Shown here piece by piece: positions 1 to 9,275 of a stretch of DNA of 64,000 nt. The position numbers and the translations under genes are program-made. This DNA is from Lachnospiraceae bacterium (GTDB lineage Bacteria; Bacillota; Clostridia; Lachnospirales; Lachnospiraceae), in contig CAADSM010000030.1 in the NCBI GenBank assembly GCA_900751785.1, positions 7,529 to 71,528 on the forward strand, given 5' to 3'. The notes below the pieces were generated by a model that saw only the letters and a list, made by a program, of their open reading frames with translations, ran no database searches and had not been told where the DNA came from. Position 1 is the first letter of the stretch; every line of letters starts with the position of its first letter.

Positions 1-488
1 ACTTCATCCTGCTTAAGATTAAATTCCTCAAGAAGCCGCTTATAAGCCATTGCTTCCTCTATCGGATTGAGATTTTCACGCTGTATGTTTTCTATGAGCG
101 AGATTTCCACAACTTCCTGATCTGTAAACTCTTTTACGATGACAGGCACTTCTTTCACGCCTGCGATCTTCGCAGCTCTCCAGCGTCTCTCCCCCGCAAT
201 GATCTCATAGTAGTCTTTTTTCTTCTGGACAATAAGCGGCTGAAGGATTCCAAACTGTTTGATAGAATCAGCCAACTCAACAAGGGCGTCTTCATCAAAA
301 TCTTTTCTCGGCTGGTCCCTGTTTGGTTCCACCTGATTGATCTTGACCATGATTTCCCCTGTCTTTACAACTTCTTCCTCTTTCTTTGCTTTACTATCAC
401 TTTTTGCAGAAGTTTTTGGTTTATTTTCATTTTTATTCGGTATCAGGCTGTCAAGGCCTTTGCCAAGCCCGTTTCTCTTCACTGCCAT
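1..488 (-). CDS. parB: Chromosome-partitioning protein ParB/Spo0J, N-terminal part
   Basis: ParB is a CTP-dependent DNA clamp that loads at parS, spreads along the origin region and recruits condensin; it works with ParA. Only the first 162 residues are in the window; the gene runs off the left edge. Visible: an N-terminal GLGKGLDSLIP segment (about residues 7-17), the usual ParA-contacting tail; a Lys/Ser-rich linker; then the ParB/sulfiredoxin domain with NRDQPRKDFDE (about 56-66), the CTP-binding GERRWRA motif (99-105) and ENIQRENLNPIEEA. The ATG at 486-488 follows an AAAGGAG ribosome binding site inside the end of parA, leaving 3 nt between the genes, so the two are cotranscribed. The likely binding sites lie upstream of parA at 1325 and 1459. 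Confidence 0.96.
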   Translation of the reverse strand, partial: MAVKRNGLGKGLDSLIPNKNENKPKTSAKSDSKAKKEEEVVKTGEIMVKINQVEPNRDQPRKDFDEDALVELADSIKQFGILQPLIVQKKKDYYEIIAGERRWRAAKIAGVKEVPVIVKEFTDQEVVEISLIENIQRENLNPIEEAMAYKRLLEEFNLKQDE

Positions 489-491
489 ATT

Positions 492-1259
492 TTACTCTTC
501 TCCTTTATGTATAACTTCTTCTGCCAACAGCATATAACTCTCAGCTCCGGTTGATCTTGGATCATACAGAGTAATCGGCATGCCGTAACTTGGCGCTTCT
601 GCTAATCTGATATTACGTGGAATGATCGTTTTATAAATTGCCTGATTCAGATTATCCTTTACATTTTCAACTACCTGTAATGAAAGATTCGTTCTTGCAT
701 CATACATTGTGAAAACTACGCCCTCTATTTCAAGAGCAGAGTTTAACCTTTCCTGTACGAGTTCGATCGTATGGATCAGCTGGCTCAATCCCTCAAGCGC
801 ATAGTACTCACACTGTATAGGCACAATAACAGAATCGGCTGTTGTCATAGCATTTATTGTAAGCATACTTAATGCTGGCGGACAATCAATTATAATAAAA
901 TCATATCTGTCCCTGATCTTGTCAACTTCTTCTTTAAGAAGATATTCTTTGTTATCAATCCCGATCAGCTCTATCTCAGCTGCCGAAAGATTGATATTAG
1001 AAGGAAGTACATCAAGGTTTTCTATAACATTTTCATAGATACACTCTTCTATTCCGACATTGCCTATAATAAGATCATATACTGTATTTTCTGCCTCTTC
1101 CTTGTTCACGCCGAGTCCGCTTGTCATATTTCCCTGCGGATCCATATCAAGAGCAAGTACTTTTTGTCCGAGGCTTGCGAGCGAGGCTGATAAGTTGATC
1201 GCTGTTGTTGTTTTTCCTACGCCGCCCTTTTGATTGGCAATTGCTATAATTCTACCCAT
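492..1259 (-). CDS. parA: Chromosome-partitioning ATPase ParA/Soj
   Basis: ParA (Soj) is a Walker-type ATPase that, with ParB-parS, segregates origins and in Firmicutes also modulates DnaA. The 255-residue protein starts MGRIIAIANQKGGVGKTTTA; the deviant Walker A KGGVGKTT is at residues 11-18, the switch I region follows (DMDPQGN) and the Walker B region reads FIIIDCPPALS. I chose the ATG at 1257-1259 rather than an upstream in-frame start because an AAAGGAGT ribosome binding site sits just before it and the conserved N-terminus begins there. It is directly followed by parB. A promoter and a parS site lie immediately upstream, so autorepression by ParB is plausible (inference). Confidence 0.97.
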   Translation of the reverse strand: MGRIIAIANQKGGVGKTTTAINLSASLASLGQKVLALDMDPQGNMTSGLGVNKEEAENTVYDLIIGNVGIEECIYENVIENLDVLPSNINLSAAEIELIGIDNKEYLLKEEVDKIRDRYDFIIIDCPPALSMLTINAMTTADSVIVPIQCEYYALEGLSQLIHTIELVQERLNSALEIEGVVFTMYDARTNLSLQVVENVKDNLNQAIYKTIIPRNIRLAEAPSYGMPITLYDPRSTGAESYMLLAEEVIHKGEE

Positions 1260-1290
1260 TTTTGTACTCCTTTCTTTTGGATACCTACTT

Positions 1291-1319
1291 ATTATATCAC
1301 CTTTCATCTCATTAATCCA
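1291..1319 (-). promoter_or_regulatory. Promoter of parA-parB
   Basis: On the minus strand a perfect TATAAT (-10, 1291-1296) is separated by 17 bp from TGGATT (1314-1319, a weak -35). It lies 32 nt upstream of the parA start. The first parS site (1325-1340) abuts the -35 element, so bound ParB could interfere with RNA polymerase. Confidence 0.6.
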
Positions 1320-1324
1320 TAAAA

Positions 1325-1340
1325 TGTTTCACGTGAAACA
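1325..1340. promoter_or_regulatory. parS site 1
   Basis: The 16-bp palindrome TGTTTCACGTGAAACA is the exact consensus of bacterial parS, the loading site of ParB. It lies 66 bp upstream of the parA start and next to its promoter. Origin-proximal parS near parAB is the normal arrangement in Firmicutes. Confidence 0.95.
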
Positions 1341-1439
1341 TTTTTTTATTATTCTTTTCTCGCTGTTTTTTTCATATTCATGAGGGCAAAAGACTACCAC
1401 TGCTTTTATGTAAAGAACTTTCCTGATAAATAAGAAATC

Positions 1440-1493
1440 AGTTATGATCTACTCAAAATGTTTCACGTGAAACATTTTGAGTAGATCATAACT
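1440..1493. promoter_or_regulatory. parS site 2 inside a 54-bp perfect palindrome
   Basis: A second exact TGTTTCACGTGAAACA lies at 1459-1474. Here the symmetry extends far beyond the 16-bp core: each arm from 1440 and from 1493 is complementary for 27 bases, giving an uninterrupted 54-bp palindrome with outer arm GTTATGATCTACTCAAAA. The first parS at 1325 is not extended in this way. It sits between the divergent parA and hydrolase promoters. Whether the extra symmetry serves ParB, a terminator or cruciform is not known. Confidence 0.93.
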
Positions 1494-1614
1494 TTCATCT
1501 CTCATACTTTTTTCGAAACATGCACAAATTAAAGACAGGCTGATCCTTTCTGATCCTGCATGCCGGAAAACATCCGCTGGATACGATCCATGCTGCAAAA
1601 AAATTATTAGGGGG

Positions 1615-1643
1615 TTTATTTGAGATTCCGGTTGTAGTATAAT
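1615..1643 (+). promoter_or_regulatory. Candidate promoter of the alpha/beta hydrolase gene
   Basis: A perfect TATAAT at 1638-1643 sits 31 nt upstream of the GTG start at 1675. The hexamer 17 bp upstream is TTTATT (1615-1620), a poor -35, so the call rests on the -10 and its position. Confidence 0.45.
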
Positions 1644-1674
1644 AATCTTAAACGTCAAAGGCAGGTGAACTTGA

Positions 1675-2640
1675 GTGAGCATAAAAAGAAAACTGACATT
1701 TTTAGCCGTATTTACAGGCGCTGCGGTCGGAACGATGCATGTAGTAAACAGAGTTTTTCAATACATTTCTACCGCAGACAATCTTCTCGATAAGGATACA
1801 TACCAATATTATAATTGGAGATTTGGCAAGATTGCTTATAAAAAAGCCGGAAGCGGACGTCCCGTGCTGCTTATACACGATCTAAGTGTCTGTTCATCAT
1901 CAAATGAATGGCATAAGGTCGTCGAAAAGCTTTCAAAAACGAATACTGTATATGCGCTCGATCTTTTGGGATGTGGATGTTCTGACCGCCCTCTCCTGAC
2001 ATATACAAATTTTCTTTATGTACAGCTGATAACTGATTTTATCAAAGATATCATCGGAGAGAGGACAGATATCATTGCGTCCGGAGAATCCTCATCATTT
2101 GCCATAATGGCGTGCGCAAATGATGATACGGTCATTGACCGTGTGGTCCTGATCAACCCTCAGGATCTTGCCTCCCAGGCAAAAATCCCGACAAAACGTT
2201 CCTATATGATAAAGTATATTCTTATCACTCCGATCATAGGCACTTTTATATATAATATGAAGGTAAATAAGAGAACGATCAGAGAAAAACTTCTATCCGA
2301 AGTCTATGATCAAAACTCGATCAGGGAAAAAGATATACTTACATGCTTTGAATCTTCTCATAAGGATAAGACAAATTCAAAGTATTTATTTGCGTCCCAG
2401 AAATCACGTTTCACAAACGCCAATATCGTATACTGCCTGAGAAAGATCAACAACAGTATATTCATAATTACAGGAAATGCAAATCCAGAGAATATCATTG
2501 CTGCTAATCAGTACCAGAATCATCTTCCTTCTATCGAGATACTGGGAATAAATAAGACAAAGCAGCTTCCACACCTGGAAAGACCCGAGGAATTTATCGA
2601 ACAGGTGGGAGTGCTTTTCTCCGAAGCAGAAAATGAGTGA
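1675..2640 (+). CDS. Membrane-anchored alpha/beta hydrolase
   Basis: A 321-residue alpha/beta-hydrolase-fold protein with an N-terminal hydrophobic segment (about residues 7-27) that may anchor it to the membrane. Fold landmarks: VLLIHDLS (about 64-71, the oxyanion-hole region where family members have HG), LDLLGCGCSDRP (95-106), the nucleophile elbow GESSS with Ser139 as likely nucleophile, and a late His in QLPHLERPEEF (about 301) as likely catalytic base. Substrate cannot be told. The GTG at 1675 was chosen because AGGTG lies 7 nt upstream. It is a single gene, divergent from parA, ended by the hairpin at 2684. Confidence 0.8.
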   Translation: MSIKRKLTFLAVFTGAAVGTMHVVNRVFQYISTADNLLDKDTYQYYNWRFGKIAYKKAGSGRPVLLIHDLSVCSSSNEWHKVVEKLSKTNTVYALDLLGCGCSDRPLLTYTNFLYVQLITDFIKDIIGERTDIIASGESSSFAIMACANDDTVIDRVVLINPQDLASQAKIPTKRSYMIKYILITPIIGTFIYNMKVNKRTIREKLLSEVYDQNSIREKDILTCFESSHKDKTNSKYLFASQKSRFTNANIVYCLRKINNSIFIITGNANPENIIAANQYQNHLPSIEILGINKTKQLPHLERPEEFIEQVGVLFSEAENE

Positions 2641-2683
2641 TATATCCTTATAGGAGTCCCCTTATAATAGGAAGAAAAGCATC

Positions 2684-2724
2684 AAAAGACCGTGCAGATA
2701 AAATTATCCGCACGGTCTTTTATT
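2684..2724. terminator. Bidirectional intrinsic terminator
   Basis: AAAAGACCGTGC (2684-2695) pairs with GCACGGTCTTTT (2710-2721). The stem is flanked by A and T runs, so it can end both the rightward hydrolase transcript and the leftward rsmG transcript that converge here. Confidence 0.85.
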
Positions 2725-2813
2725 ACCTGATACTATTTCCAGTCTCAGCTCTCTCTTCTGAAATACTTGCTTTATATATCTTCTGTAGATATCCTCTTAC
2801 TGCTTTAGAATGT

Positions 2814-3527
2814 TTACATCAGTGGTTCTTTTGCCGGAAGTCCTGCTTTTCTCGGATATTTTCCCGGTGTCTGCCTTACTTTTTCCACATCAACGAGTGA
2901 TCTTCCCATATTTGTCCCCGGAAGATCGAACTTATCCACATTTTTTATCTCTCCTCCGAGAATACTCACTGCTTTTACCGCATTTTTAATCTCTTCATCA
3001 GAATCAGCACTCTTATATGAAATAAAATGCCCAGTTATCCCCACAAAAGGCAGACAATATTCACATAATGTGGATAAGTTGGCCACCGCACGTGAAACAC
3101 AGAGGTCAAACCGCTCTCTAAATTCCTTCTTTTTTGCAAAATCCTCAGCTCTTCCGTGAAGCGCAATTATTTTTTTGAGCCCAAGCTCATCGATCACTGC
3201 ATTTAAAAAATTGATCCTTTTATTCAGAGAATCCAGAAGGACCACCTCGATCTCCGGGTACACGATCTTAAGCGGTATGCCTGGGAATCCCGCTCCAGTT
3301 CCCACGTCAATGAGCCTTTTCACCTTGCTCATGTCATTACATCTTACAATTGTAAGACTATCTGTAAAATGCTTCAGGTTCACCTCGTCATAATCTGTGA
3401 TCCCTGTGAGGTTCATCACTTTATTCCACTCCACAAGCATTTCATAATACTTATGGAACTGTTTTTTCTGCTCTTCCGAGAGCCTGATCCCAAGCTCTTC
3501 CAACTCTCTATCAAAACGCTCAGCCAT
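2814..3527 (-). CDS. rsmG: 16S rRNA (guanine527-N7)-methyltransferase RsmG
   Basis: RsmG (GidB) methylates N7 of G527 in 16S rRNA using S-adenosylmethionine. The 237-residue length is normal. The SAM-binding motif DVGTGAGFPGIPL is visible at about residue 73, with the family signature WNKVMNLTGITD near residue 34 and SRAVANLSTLCEY later. The ATG at 3525-3527 is preceded by AGGAGA. It is the last gene of the leftward mnmE-mnmG-rsmG set. The coding sequence contains two perfect DnaA boxes (2932-2940 and 3069-3077), see findings. Confidence 0.96.
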   Translation of the reverse strand: MAERFDRELEELGIRLSEEQKKQFHKYYEMLVEWNKVMNLTGITDYDEVNLKHFTDSLTIVRCNDMSKVKRLIDVGTGAGFPGIPLKIVYPEIEVVLLDSLNKRINFLNAVIDELGLKKIIALHGRAEDFAKKKEFRERFDLCVSRAVANLSTLCEYCLPFVGITGHFISYKSADSDEEIKNAVKAVSILGGEIKNVDKFDLPGTNMGRSLVDVEKVRQTPGKYPRKAGLPAKEPLM

Positions 3528-3586
3528 CTTTTTCTCCTGTTTTAAAAATAATAGAAACTCTGTCCGATCCTATAACCTCAACGCAT

Positions 3587-3614
3587 AAGAATATATAGCA
3601 TACTATATATTCTT
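3587..3614. repeat. AT-rich hairpin at the end of mnmG
   Basis: AAGAATATATAG (3587-3598) and CTATATATTCTT (3603-3614) form a perfect 12-bp stem with loop CATA, overlapping the mnmG stop codon. There is no following T run on the minus strand, so it is more likely an RNA end-protecting or processing element between mnmG and rsmG than a strong terminator. Confidence 0.6.
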
Positions 3615-5505
3615 ATTTACTTCCAAGGTAGACGAGCAGTACCGAGATATCCGCCGGCGAAACACCTGATATCCTCGAAGCCTGGCCGATAGAAGAAGGC
3701 CTTATCTGCTTCAGCTTCTGCCTTGCCTCGATGCGGAGACTCTGGATCTCATCATAATCGATCTCATCCGGTATCTTCTTCTTTTCCAGCTTCCTGAACT
3801 GCTCTACCTGGCGCATCTGACGCTTTATATAGCCGTCATATTTGATATTGATATCAACCTGCTCTTTTACGTCATACGGGAGCTCCGGGCGCTTTTCATC
3901 GATAGGGGCAAGCTTTTCGTAAGAAAGCTCCGGTCTCCTGATCAGCTCTGCCATCGTAGTCCCTGACGTCAGCGGTGTGCTGCCAAAGGACGCAAGGAGA
4001 TTCTGCACCTTCTCGGATGTCCCGATATTTGTATGCTCCACACGCTTTATTTCCTCCTCGATCAGCCGCTCCTTTTCCAGAAGGCGCTGATATCTTTCCT
4101 CGTCGATCAGCCCGACCTCATAGCCAAGCTTTGTCAGCCTGAGATCTGCATTGTCCTGGCGGAGCAGAAGCCGGTACTCGGCTCTGGAAGTCATCATCCT
4201 GTACGGCTCATGATTCTCCTTCGTTACTAGATCATCGATCAGCACTCCGATGTATCCCTGAGAGCGGTCGATCACGATGCCCTCTTTTCCCTGGAGCTTC
4301 CTCGCAGCATTGATCCCCGCGATCAGTCCCTGTGCTGCTGCTTCCTCGTATCCCGAGCTTCCGTTAAACTGTCCACCGCTGAAGAGTCCCTCGACATTCT
4401 TAAACTCCAGAGTGCTCTTGAGCTGCCTTGCATCGATACAGTCATACTCGATCGCATAAGCATTTCTCACGATCTTTGCATGCTCCAGCCCGGGAACGCT
4501 CCTGTACATGGCATACTGGACATCCTCCGGCAGAGAGCTGGACATGCCTCCTACATACATCTCCGTCGTGTGCAGTCCCTCCGGCTCAATGAATACCTGA
4601 TGTCTGTCCTTATCCGGGAATTTCACGACCTTGTCCTCGATCGACGGGCAGTATCTCGGCCCGGTTCCCTCGATTGCACCGGAAAACAGGGGCGACCGGT
4701 CCAGATTCTGACGGATGATGTCATGCGTCTTTTCGTTCGTATAAGTAAGCCAGCAGGATACCTGATCGATCTGTACCTCCTCGGGATCCGTGGTAAAGGA
4801 GAAGGGTACGACCCTCTCATCCCCCTTCTGTTCCTCCATCCTGCTGAAATCAATGGAATTTCTGTCAATCCTCGCAGGCGTCCCGGTCTTGAAACGGTAC
4901 ATCTGGATTCCCAGCTTCTTCAGGCTGTCCGTGAGATAGTTCGCGCTCTGCAGGCCGTTTGGCCCTGTATACGTGCTTATATCGCCGTAAATGCATCTAG
5001 CCTTCAGATATGTGCCTGTGCACAAAACAACGGCTCTGCAGCGGTATATGGCGCCTGAATAGGTCTGTACGCCTGTCACCCTGCCGTCTTCTGCAAGAAT
5101 ATCCGTCACCTCCATCTGCCGGATATCCAGGTTATCCTGTCCCTCAAGCACCTGGCGCATCGCCCGGCTGTAGTCCGCCTTGTCAGCCTGCGCCCTGAGG
5201 GAATGCACCGCCGGACCCTTGGAGCTGTTCAGCATCTTTGACTGAATGAATGTCCTGTCGATCACCTTTCCCATCTCTCCGCCAAGCGCGTCCACCTCTC
5301 TCACAAGGTGTCCTTTTGAACTTCCCCCGATATTCGGATTACATGGCATGAGCGCAATGCTGTCCACACTCACCGTGAACATCACGGTCCTGAAGCCGAG
5401 CCTTGCCGCCGCGAGTGCTGCCTCACATCCCGCATGTCCCGCTCCGACCACGGCGATATCGTATTCGTCTTTATTTTCCCATACAGAACTTGCTGAATAT
5501 TTCAT
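3613..5505 (-). CDS. mnmG: tRNA uridine-5-carboxymethylaminomethyl modification enzyme MnmG
   Basis: MnmG (GidA) is the FAD-dependent partner of MnmE; together they install the (carboxymethyl)aminomethyl group at C5 of wobble uridine 34 in certain tRNAs. The 630-residue length is typical. The dinucleotide-binding [17 protein letters not shown] is at about residues 21-37, followed by [24 protein letters not shown], and the C-terminal helical domain ends [18 protein letters not shown]. The start at 5505 overlaps the mnmE stop by 35 bp, indicating translational coupling. A hairpin covers its stop codon. Confidence 0.97.
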   Translation of the reverse strand: MKYSASSVWENKDEYDIAVVGAGHAGCEAALAAARLGFRTVMFTVSVDSIALMPCNPNIGGSSKGHLVREVDALGGEMGKVIDRTFIQSKMLNSSKGPAVHSLRAQADKADYSRAMRQVLEGQDNLDIRQMEVTDILAEDGRVTGVQTYSGAIYRCRAVVLCTGTYLKARCIYGDISTYTGPNGLQSANYLTDSLKKLGIQMYRFKTGTPARIDRNSIDFSRMEEQKGDERVVPFSFTTDPEEVQIDQVSCWLTYTNEKTHDIIRQNLDRSPLFSGAIEGTGPRYCPSIEDKVVKFPDKDRHQVFIEPEGLHTTEMYVGGMSSSLPEDVQYAMYRSVPGLEHAKIVRNAYAIEYDCIDARQLKSTLEFKNVEGLFSGGQFNGSSGYEEAAAQGLIAGINAARKLQGKEGIVIDRSQGYIGVLIDDLVTKENHEPYRMMTSRAEYRLLLRQDNADLRLTKLGYEVGLIDEERYQRLLEKERLIEEEIKRVEHTNIGTSEKVQNLLASFGSTPLTSGTTMAELIRRPELSYEKLAPIDEKRPELPYDVKEQVDINIKYDGYIKRQMRQVEQFRKLEKKKIPDEIDYDEIQSLRIEARQKLKQIRPSSIGQASRISGVSPADISVLLVYLGSK

Positions 5506-6874
5506 TTACCAAATCTTCTCCTATCGCTTCTCCTGTTATATTCCCGAGTGACTCGTATGCGTCCATGAGATCGATGGAATAAAAATCCTCCGGCATCCCT
5601 GCATCAATGCTCCCGACTACCTTTTCCATGCTCTCAAGCGCATCGCTCAGCGCACTCTTCTGCCTTGCATTTGTAATATATACCTCTTCGTTGAAGGAGA
5701 GGCTTCCCTTTAAGAACATAGATTTTACCGTCTCCTCAAATTCCCGGATTCCCTGTTCTTCCTTCGCCGATATCCCGATCATGGGGACCGGCGTGAAGCT
5801 CCTTCCGTTTTTCTCAAAGATCTCCTTCAGCTTTCTCCTGACGTCCTCTTCTTCCACCACAGTCTTGAGATCCGACTTATTCAGGAGTATGATCGTCCTT
5901 TTGTCATAGATCAGTTCAAGTATCTTGTCATCATTTTCATCCATCTCTCTGGAAGCATCAACGACATAAACGACAAGATCTGCATTTCTCGCATAATCCT
6001 TTGCCTTGTCAACTCCCATCTGCTCTATGATATCTTCCGTCTGGCGTATGCCCGCAGTGTCTATGACATTCAATGTCAGCCCCTGGAGGCGGATCTGCTC
6101 CTCAAGGGCATCCCTCGTAGTCCCCTCGATATCCGTGACGATCGCCCGGTCATGCCCGGAGAGCACATTCAGGAGAGAAGATTTTCCTGCATTCGGTTTT
6201 CCCACGATGACGGTCTGTATCCCCTCTTTCATGACCCTTCCGTCGTCCGCGGACCGGATCAATTCCTTCAGCTCTTCCATGATCTTAAGCGAAGCCCTGC
6301 GCAGCGTCTCTCCATAGCCGTCTACACTGATATGCTCCGGGTCATCGAGTGCCGATTCTATGAAGGCTGTGTGGTATATTATTTTATTTCTTATATCATT
6401 AATTCTGTTTCTCAAACTGCCTTTCAGCTGGCTCAGAGAGCTTTTCAGAGCATACTCATTCTGCGATGTGATCACATCGATCACCGCCTCTGCCTGAGAC
6501 AGATCCATCTTTCCGTTCAGGAAGGCCCGCTTCGTAAACTCTCCCGGCTCTGCCGGCCTGGCTCCGTTTTTCAGCACGGTCTCAAGAACCCTCGACACGA
6601 CATAGGTTCCGCCGTGGCAGTTGATCTCTACCGTATCCTCCCCGGTAAATGTCCGCGGCGCGCGCATCGCCATCACAAGGACCTCATCTATAATATCATC
6701 CCCGTCTGCGATATGTCCATAATGGATCGTATGGCTGGGCGCTCCTGAGAGACTCTTTTTCCCCCTGTAGATCCTGTCTGCGACGCTGAATGCATCCACT
6801 CCGCTGATGCGGACGATCCCGATCCCGGAGTTCGTCATCCCCGTGGAAATTGCTGCGATTGTATCTTTCTTCAT
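5471..6874 (-). CDS. mnmE: tRNA modification GTPase MnmE
   Basis: MnmE (TrmE) is the GTPase subunit of the wobble-uridine modification complex with MnmG and binds a folate one-carbon donor. The 467-residue protein has the N-terminal folate-binding domain, helical domain and inserted G domain: GKPNAGKSS (G1), DIEGTTRD (G2), DTAGI (G3) and NKSD (G4). The C-terminal C-x-G-K box that is essential in the family is present as FCMGK at the very end. The start [12 protein letters not shown] is canonical. A terminator lies between it and the upstream jag gene, so it probably has its own promoter or depends on readthrough. Confidence 0.97.
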   Translation of the reverse strand: MKKDTIAAISTGMTNSGIGIVRISGVDAFSVADRIYRGKKSLSGAPSHTIHYGHIADGDDIIDEVLVMAMRAPRTFTGEDTVEINCHGGTYVVSRVLETVLKNGARPAEPGEFTKRAFLNGKMDLSQAEAVIDVITSQNEYALKSSLSQLKGSLRNRINDIRNKIIYHTAFIESALDDPEHISVDGYGETLRRASLKIMEELKELIRSADDGRVMKEGIQTVIVGKPNAGKSSLLNVLSGHDRAIVTDIEGTTRDALEEQIRLQGLTLNVIDTAGIRQTEDIIEQMGVDKAKDYARNADLVVYVVDASREMDENDDKILELIYDKRTIILLNKSDLKTVVEEEDVRRKLKEIFEKNGRSFTPVPMIGISAKEEQGIREFEETVKSMFLKGSLSFNEEVYITNARQKSALSDALESMEKVVGSIDAGMPEDFYSIDLMDAYESLGNITGEAIGEDLVNEIFSKFCMGK

Positions 6875-6896
6875 ATGATCTTCATACCTTTCAGAT

Positions 6897-6957
6897 ATTT
6901 AAAAAAGGACGTTTCACATCTTCACGAAAGTATCCGTGAAGCGTAAACGTCCTTTCG
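6897..6957 (-). terminator. Terminator after jag
   Basis: AAAGGACGTTT (6904-6914) pairs with AAACGTCCTTT (6945-6955), with a second stem TTCACG/CGTGAA inside. On the minus strand the stem is followed by a T run (6901-6906 read as T), so it ends or attenuates transcription from the rpmH-jag operon before mnmE. Confidence 0.8.
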
Positions 6958-6991
6958 CTTCAAGATCAGGACGGCATCTTCTGCCTCCCGA

Positions 6992-7870
6992 CTATCTTTT
7001 TAACGTTACGACAACCTTTCTGTAAGGCTCTTCTCCCTCACTGTGCGTCGTCACATAAGGATCTGACTGCAGAGCTGAATGGATGATCCTTCTCTCATAC
7101 GGATTCATCGGCTCAAGCGCTACCGGTCTTCTTGTTCTCTTCACCTTATGAGCGATATTCTTAGCCAGATGTCTCAGGGTCTCTTCTCTTCTCGCACGAT
7201 AGTTCTCCGTATCAAGCTTGACTCTCACATATCCATCCTGGTGCTTGTTGGCAACACGGTTTGCAAGATACTGGAGCGCGTCCAGAGTCTGTCCTCTCTT
7301 GCCGATCAGGATCCCCATATGCTCTCCGCTCATATTGACGCTCAATGCTCCGTCCGCATCGATCTCTGAAGAAATCTCGACTTCCATATTCATAGCAGAA
7401 AGAGTATTCTTGAGGAAATCCTCCACCGCTGCGATCGTCACATCCTGTACTTCCGCAAGCACTGTCTCTTCCCTCTTCGGCTCTTCTGCCTTTTCTGCCT
7501 TCTCAGTTTTTTCTGCGCGCTCTGCCTTATCAGCTCTCTCTGCTTTATCGGCTTTTTTGGAATTTCTTGAGGAATCTTTTTTCGGCTTTTTCTCTGTCTT
7601 CTCTTTTTTCTTAAAGACAGGCTCTTCTGTTCTTACCTCTTCTTTTTCGGGTTCCTCTGATACCGCAGAAAAAATCTCCGGTTCTGGCTCCGGCTCCGGT
7701 TTTCTCCAAGCCTCGATAACGGCCTGCTTCATCCCGATACCGAGAAATCCGGGGCTTCCTTTTTCAATTACTTCATATTCAATCTTATCGCTGGTAGCGC
7801 CCAGCTGAATCATTGCTTCTGTAATCGCATCATCTACTGTTTTCGCTGATACCCTGATACTGCCATTCAT
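6992..7870 (-). CDS. jag: RNA-binding protein Jag/KhpB (Jag_N-KH-R3H)
   Basis: Jag (KhpB) is a cytoplasmic RNA-binding protein linked to cell division and envelope homeostasis and commonly encoded with yidC. The 292-residue protein has the Jag N-terminal domain (MNGSIRVSAKTVDDAITEAM, to about 50), a long charged Glu/Lys linker with EKAE/DKAE repeats (about 65-135), a KH domain with the GxxG-like IGKRGQTL, and a C-terminal R3H domain with the ERRIIHSALQ segment. I took the ATG at 7868-7870, not the in-frame TTG at 7891, because the AAGGAAGGA ribosome binding site lies between them. Confidence 0.93.
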   Translation of the reverse strand: MNGSIRVSAKTVDDAITEAMIQLGATSDKIEYEVIEKGSPGFLGIGMKQAVIEAWRKPEPEPEPEIFSAVSEEPEKEEVRTEEPVFKKKEKTEKKPKKDSSRNSKKADKAERADKAERAEKTEKAEKAEEPKREETVLAEVQDVTIAAVEDFLKNTLSAMNMEVEISSEIDADGALSVNMSGEHMGILIGKRGQTLDALQYLANRVANKHQDGYVRVKLDTENYRARREETLRHLAKNIAHKVKRTRRPVALEPMNPYERRIIHSALQSDPYVTTHSEGEEPYRKVVVTLKR

Positions 7871-7931
7871 CCCGATTCCTTCCTTTCTCAATCACGGATA
7901 CATCTGCTCTGCATCCGGCTCGGACCGACAA

Positions 7932-9263
7932 CTATTTCTTCCTTTTGTCTCTGCCTTTCTTAGGCGCTTCGCTTTCCTCTGTCGGAAGCTGGGTCTCCTG
8001 CCCGCTGTTATAGCGGTTTACAAGATTCGCCTTGGCTGTGAGGCTTCCCGGTTTTGCCCTTTCCGCCATCTCCTGCGCTTTCTTCAGCTTCTCTTCCTTC
8101 TCTGAATCAGTGATCTTTGCCTTCTGCGTGATCCCTACATTTCTCGTGCTCGTCGTCGCCATCTTGTTGATCTCTTTTGCTGAAGTGCCTTTTTTCTCCC
8201 GCTTCTTCTGAGCTTTCTTTCGATTCTCTTCAATGATGTCGTCGACGCTCTTGCTCTTCAGATACTTGTTCACTATGATCTGCTGTATGCTTCGCACCAC
8301 CGCACTGGCAACCCAGTAGAGACCGAGTCCGGCAGGGAGCGAGAAACCGAAGAATACAGAGATCAGAGGCATGGTGTATGTCATCGTCTTCATAGAGCCT
8401 GCCATCGGATTATCCGGATCCAATGACGCGCTGGAAGCGCTCTGTGAGAGCTTGACACTGATAAACTGTGTGACACCTGCGAGCACCGGTATGATGATCG
8501 CAAGGATGATCCCTATGATCGACGCCGACGCGATCGCGCTTGTGAGAAGATTCCACGGATGCTCTCCGATGTTGATTCCCAGGAAATTGTTAAACTGGGA
8601 TACTTCGTTTACCGTGCTTTTCACAAGATTTTCCACCTGCGGCATCTTGTCTGCCAGCGTGTCCCACGTAGACGACTGAAATCTGTAGAAAAACTCTGCC
8701 ATACTTCCGGGATTTGTAAAATCATAGTAACTTGCCGGAAGATTCAGCGCTCCAGCGAGCTCTTCCATTGTACTCTCATAGCCTGAAATCGACTGGATCT
8801 TCTCGATAAGAGGAGTATATACTTCTCTTACCTGTGTTACATATCTCGGTATATTCTGTACGACCGGGTACAGTCCGAAAAGAAATATAAGCTGGAACAG
8901 AGACGGAAGACAGCCGCTGGACATCTTCACTCCGTATTTCTCATACAGATTATTCATCTCTTCCTGCTGTTTCAGCATGGACGCCTGATCTTTCTTTCCT
9001 TCATACTTCTTCTGGATTTTCTTCATCTCAGGCGACATGACTGACTGCATTTTAGAAAATTTCTGCTGTTTGATCGTAAGAGGCATCAAAAGCGTGTATA
9101 CAATGATCGTAAAGATGATGATACATACACCGATATTATTGATGCCGATCGCGTCCATAACATTATAGATCGCATTCATGACTTGTCCCAGCAGCCATGA
9201 GATCTGACTTATGATCGGCCAGTCATAGATGGCGCCGGAAGCTAAAAGTCCAAACATTTCCAT
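7932..9263 (-). CDS. yidC: Membrane protein insertase YidC
   Basis: YidC/Oxa1-family insertase that helps integral proteins enter and fold in the cytoplasmic membrane. The 443-residue protein has a first hydrophobic stretch near NIGVCIIIFTIIVYTLLMPLTIKQQK, the coiled cytosolic loop with PEMKKIQKKYEGKKD, and later membrane segments (SLFQLIFLFGLYPVV, ASIIGIILAIIIPVLAGV, ISVFFGFSLPAGLGLYWVAS). No N-terminal lipoprotein Cys is seen. The basic C-terminal tail of about 90 residues is long, as often in Clostridia. AAGGAGG precedes the ATG at 9263. It lies in the yidD-yidC-jag order. Confidence 0.95.
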   Translation of the reverse strand: MEMFGLLASGAIYDWPIISQISWLLGQVMNAIYNVMDAIGINNIGVCIIIFTIIVYTLLMPLTIKQQKFSKMQSVMSPEMKKIQKKYEGKKDQASMLKQQEEMNNLYEKYGVKMSSGCLPSLFQLIFLFGLYPVVQNIPRYVTQVREVYTPLIEKIQSISGYESTMEELAGALNLPASYYDFTNPGSMAEFFYRFQSSTWDTLADKMPQVENLVKSTVNEVSQFNNFLGINIGEHPWNLLTSAIASASIIGIILAIIIPVLAGVTQFISVKLSQSASSASLDPDNPMAGSMKTMTYTMPLISVFFGFSLPAGLGLYWVASAVVRSIQQIIVNKYLKSKSVDDIIEENRKKAQKKREKKGTSAKEINKMATTSTRNVGITQKAKITDSEKEEKLKKAQEMAERAKPGSLTAKANLVNRYNSGQETQLPTEESEAPKKGRDKRKK

Positions 9264-9275
9264 TTTTTATCCTCC

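Noticed and set aside
1449-1682. 77-codon open frame on the minus strand across the parS palindrome
   Set aside because: It lies over the parS palindrome and the hydrolase promoter, has no ribosome binding site and no recognisable sequence.
3089-3100. Half parS site GCACGTGAAACA within rsmG
   Set aside because: Only the right half and centre of the 16-bp palindrome match; the left five bases do not. Likely coincidental.
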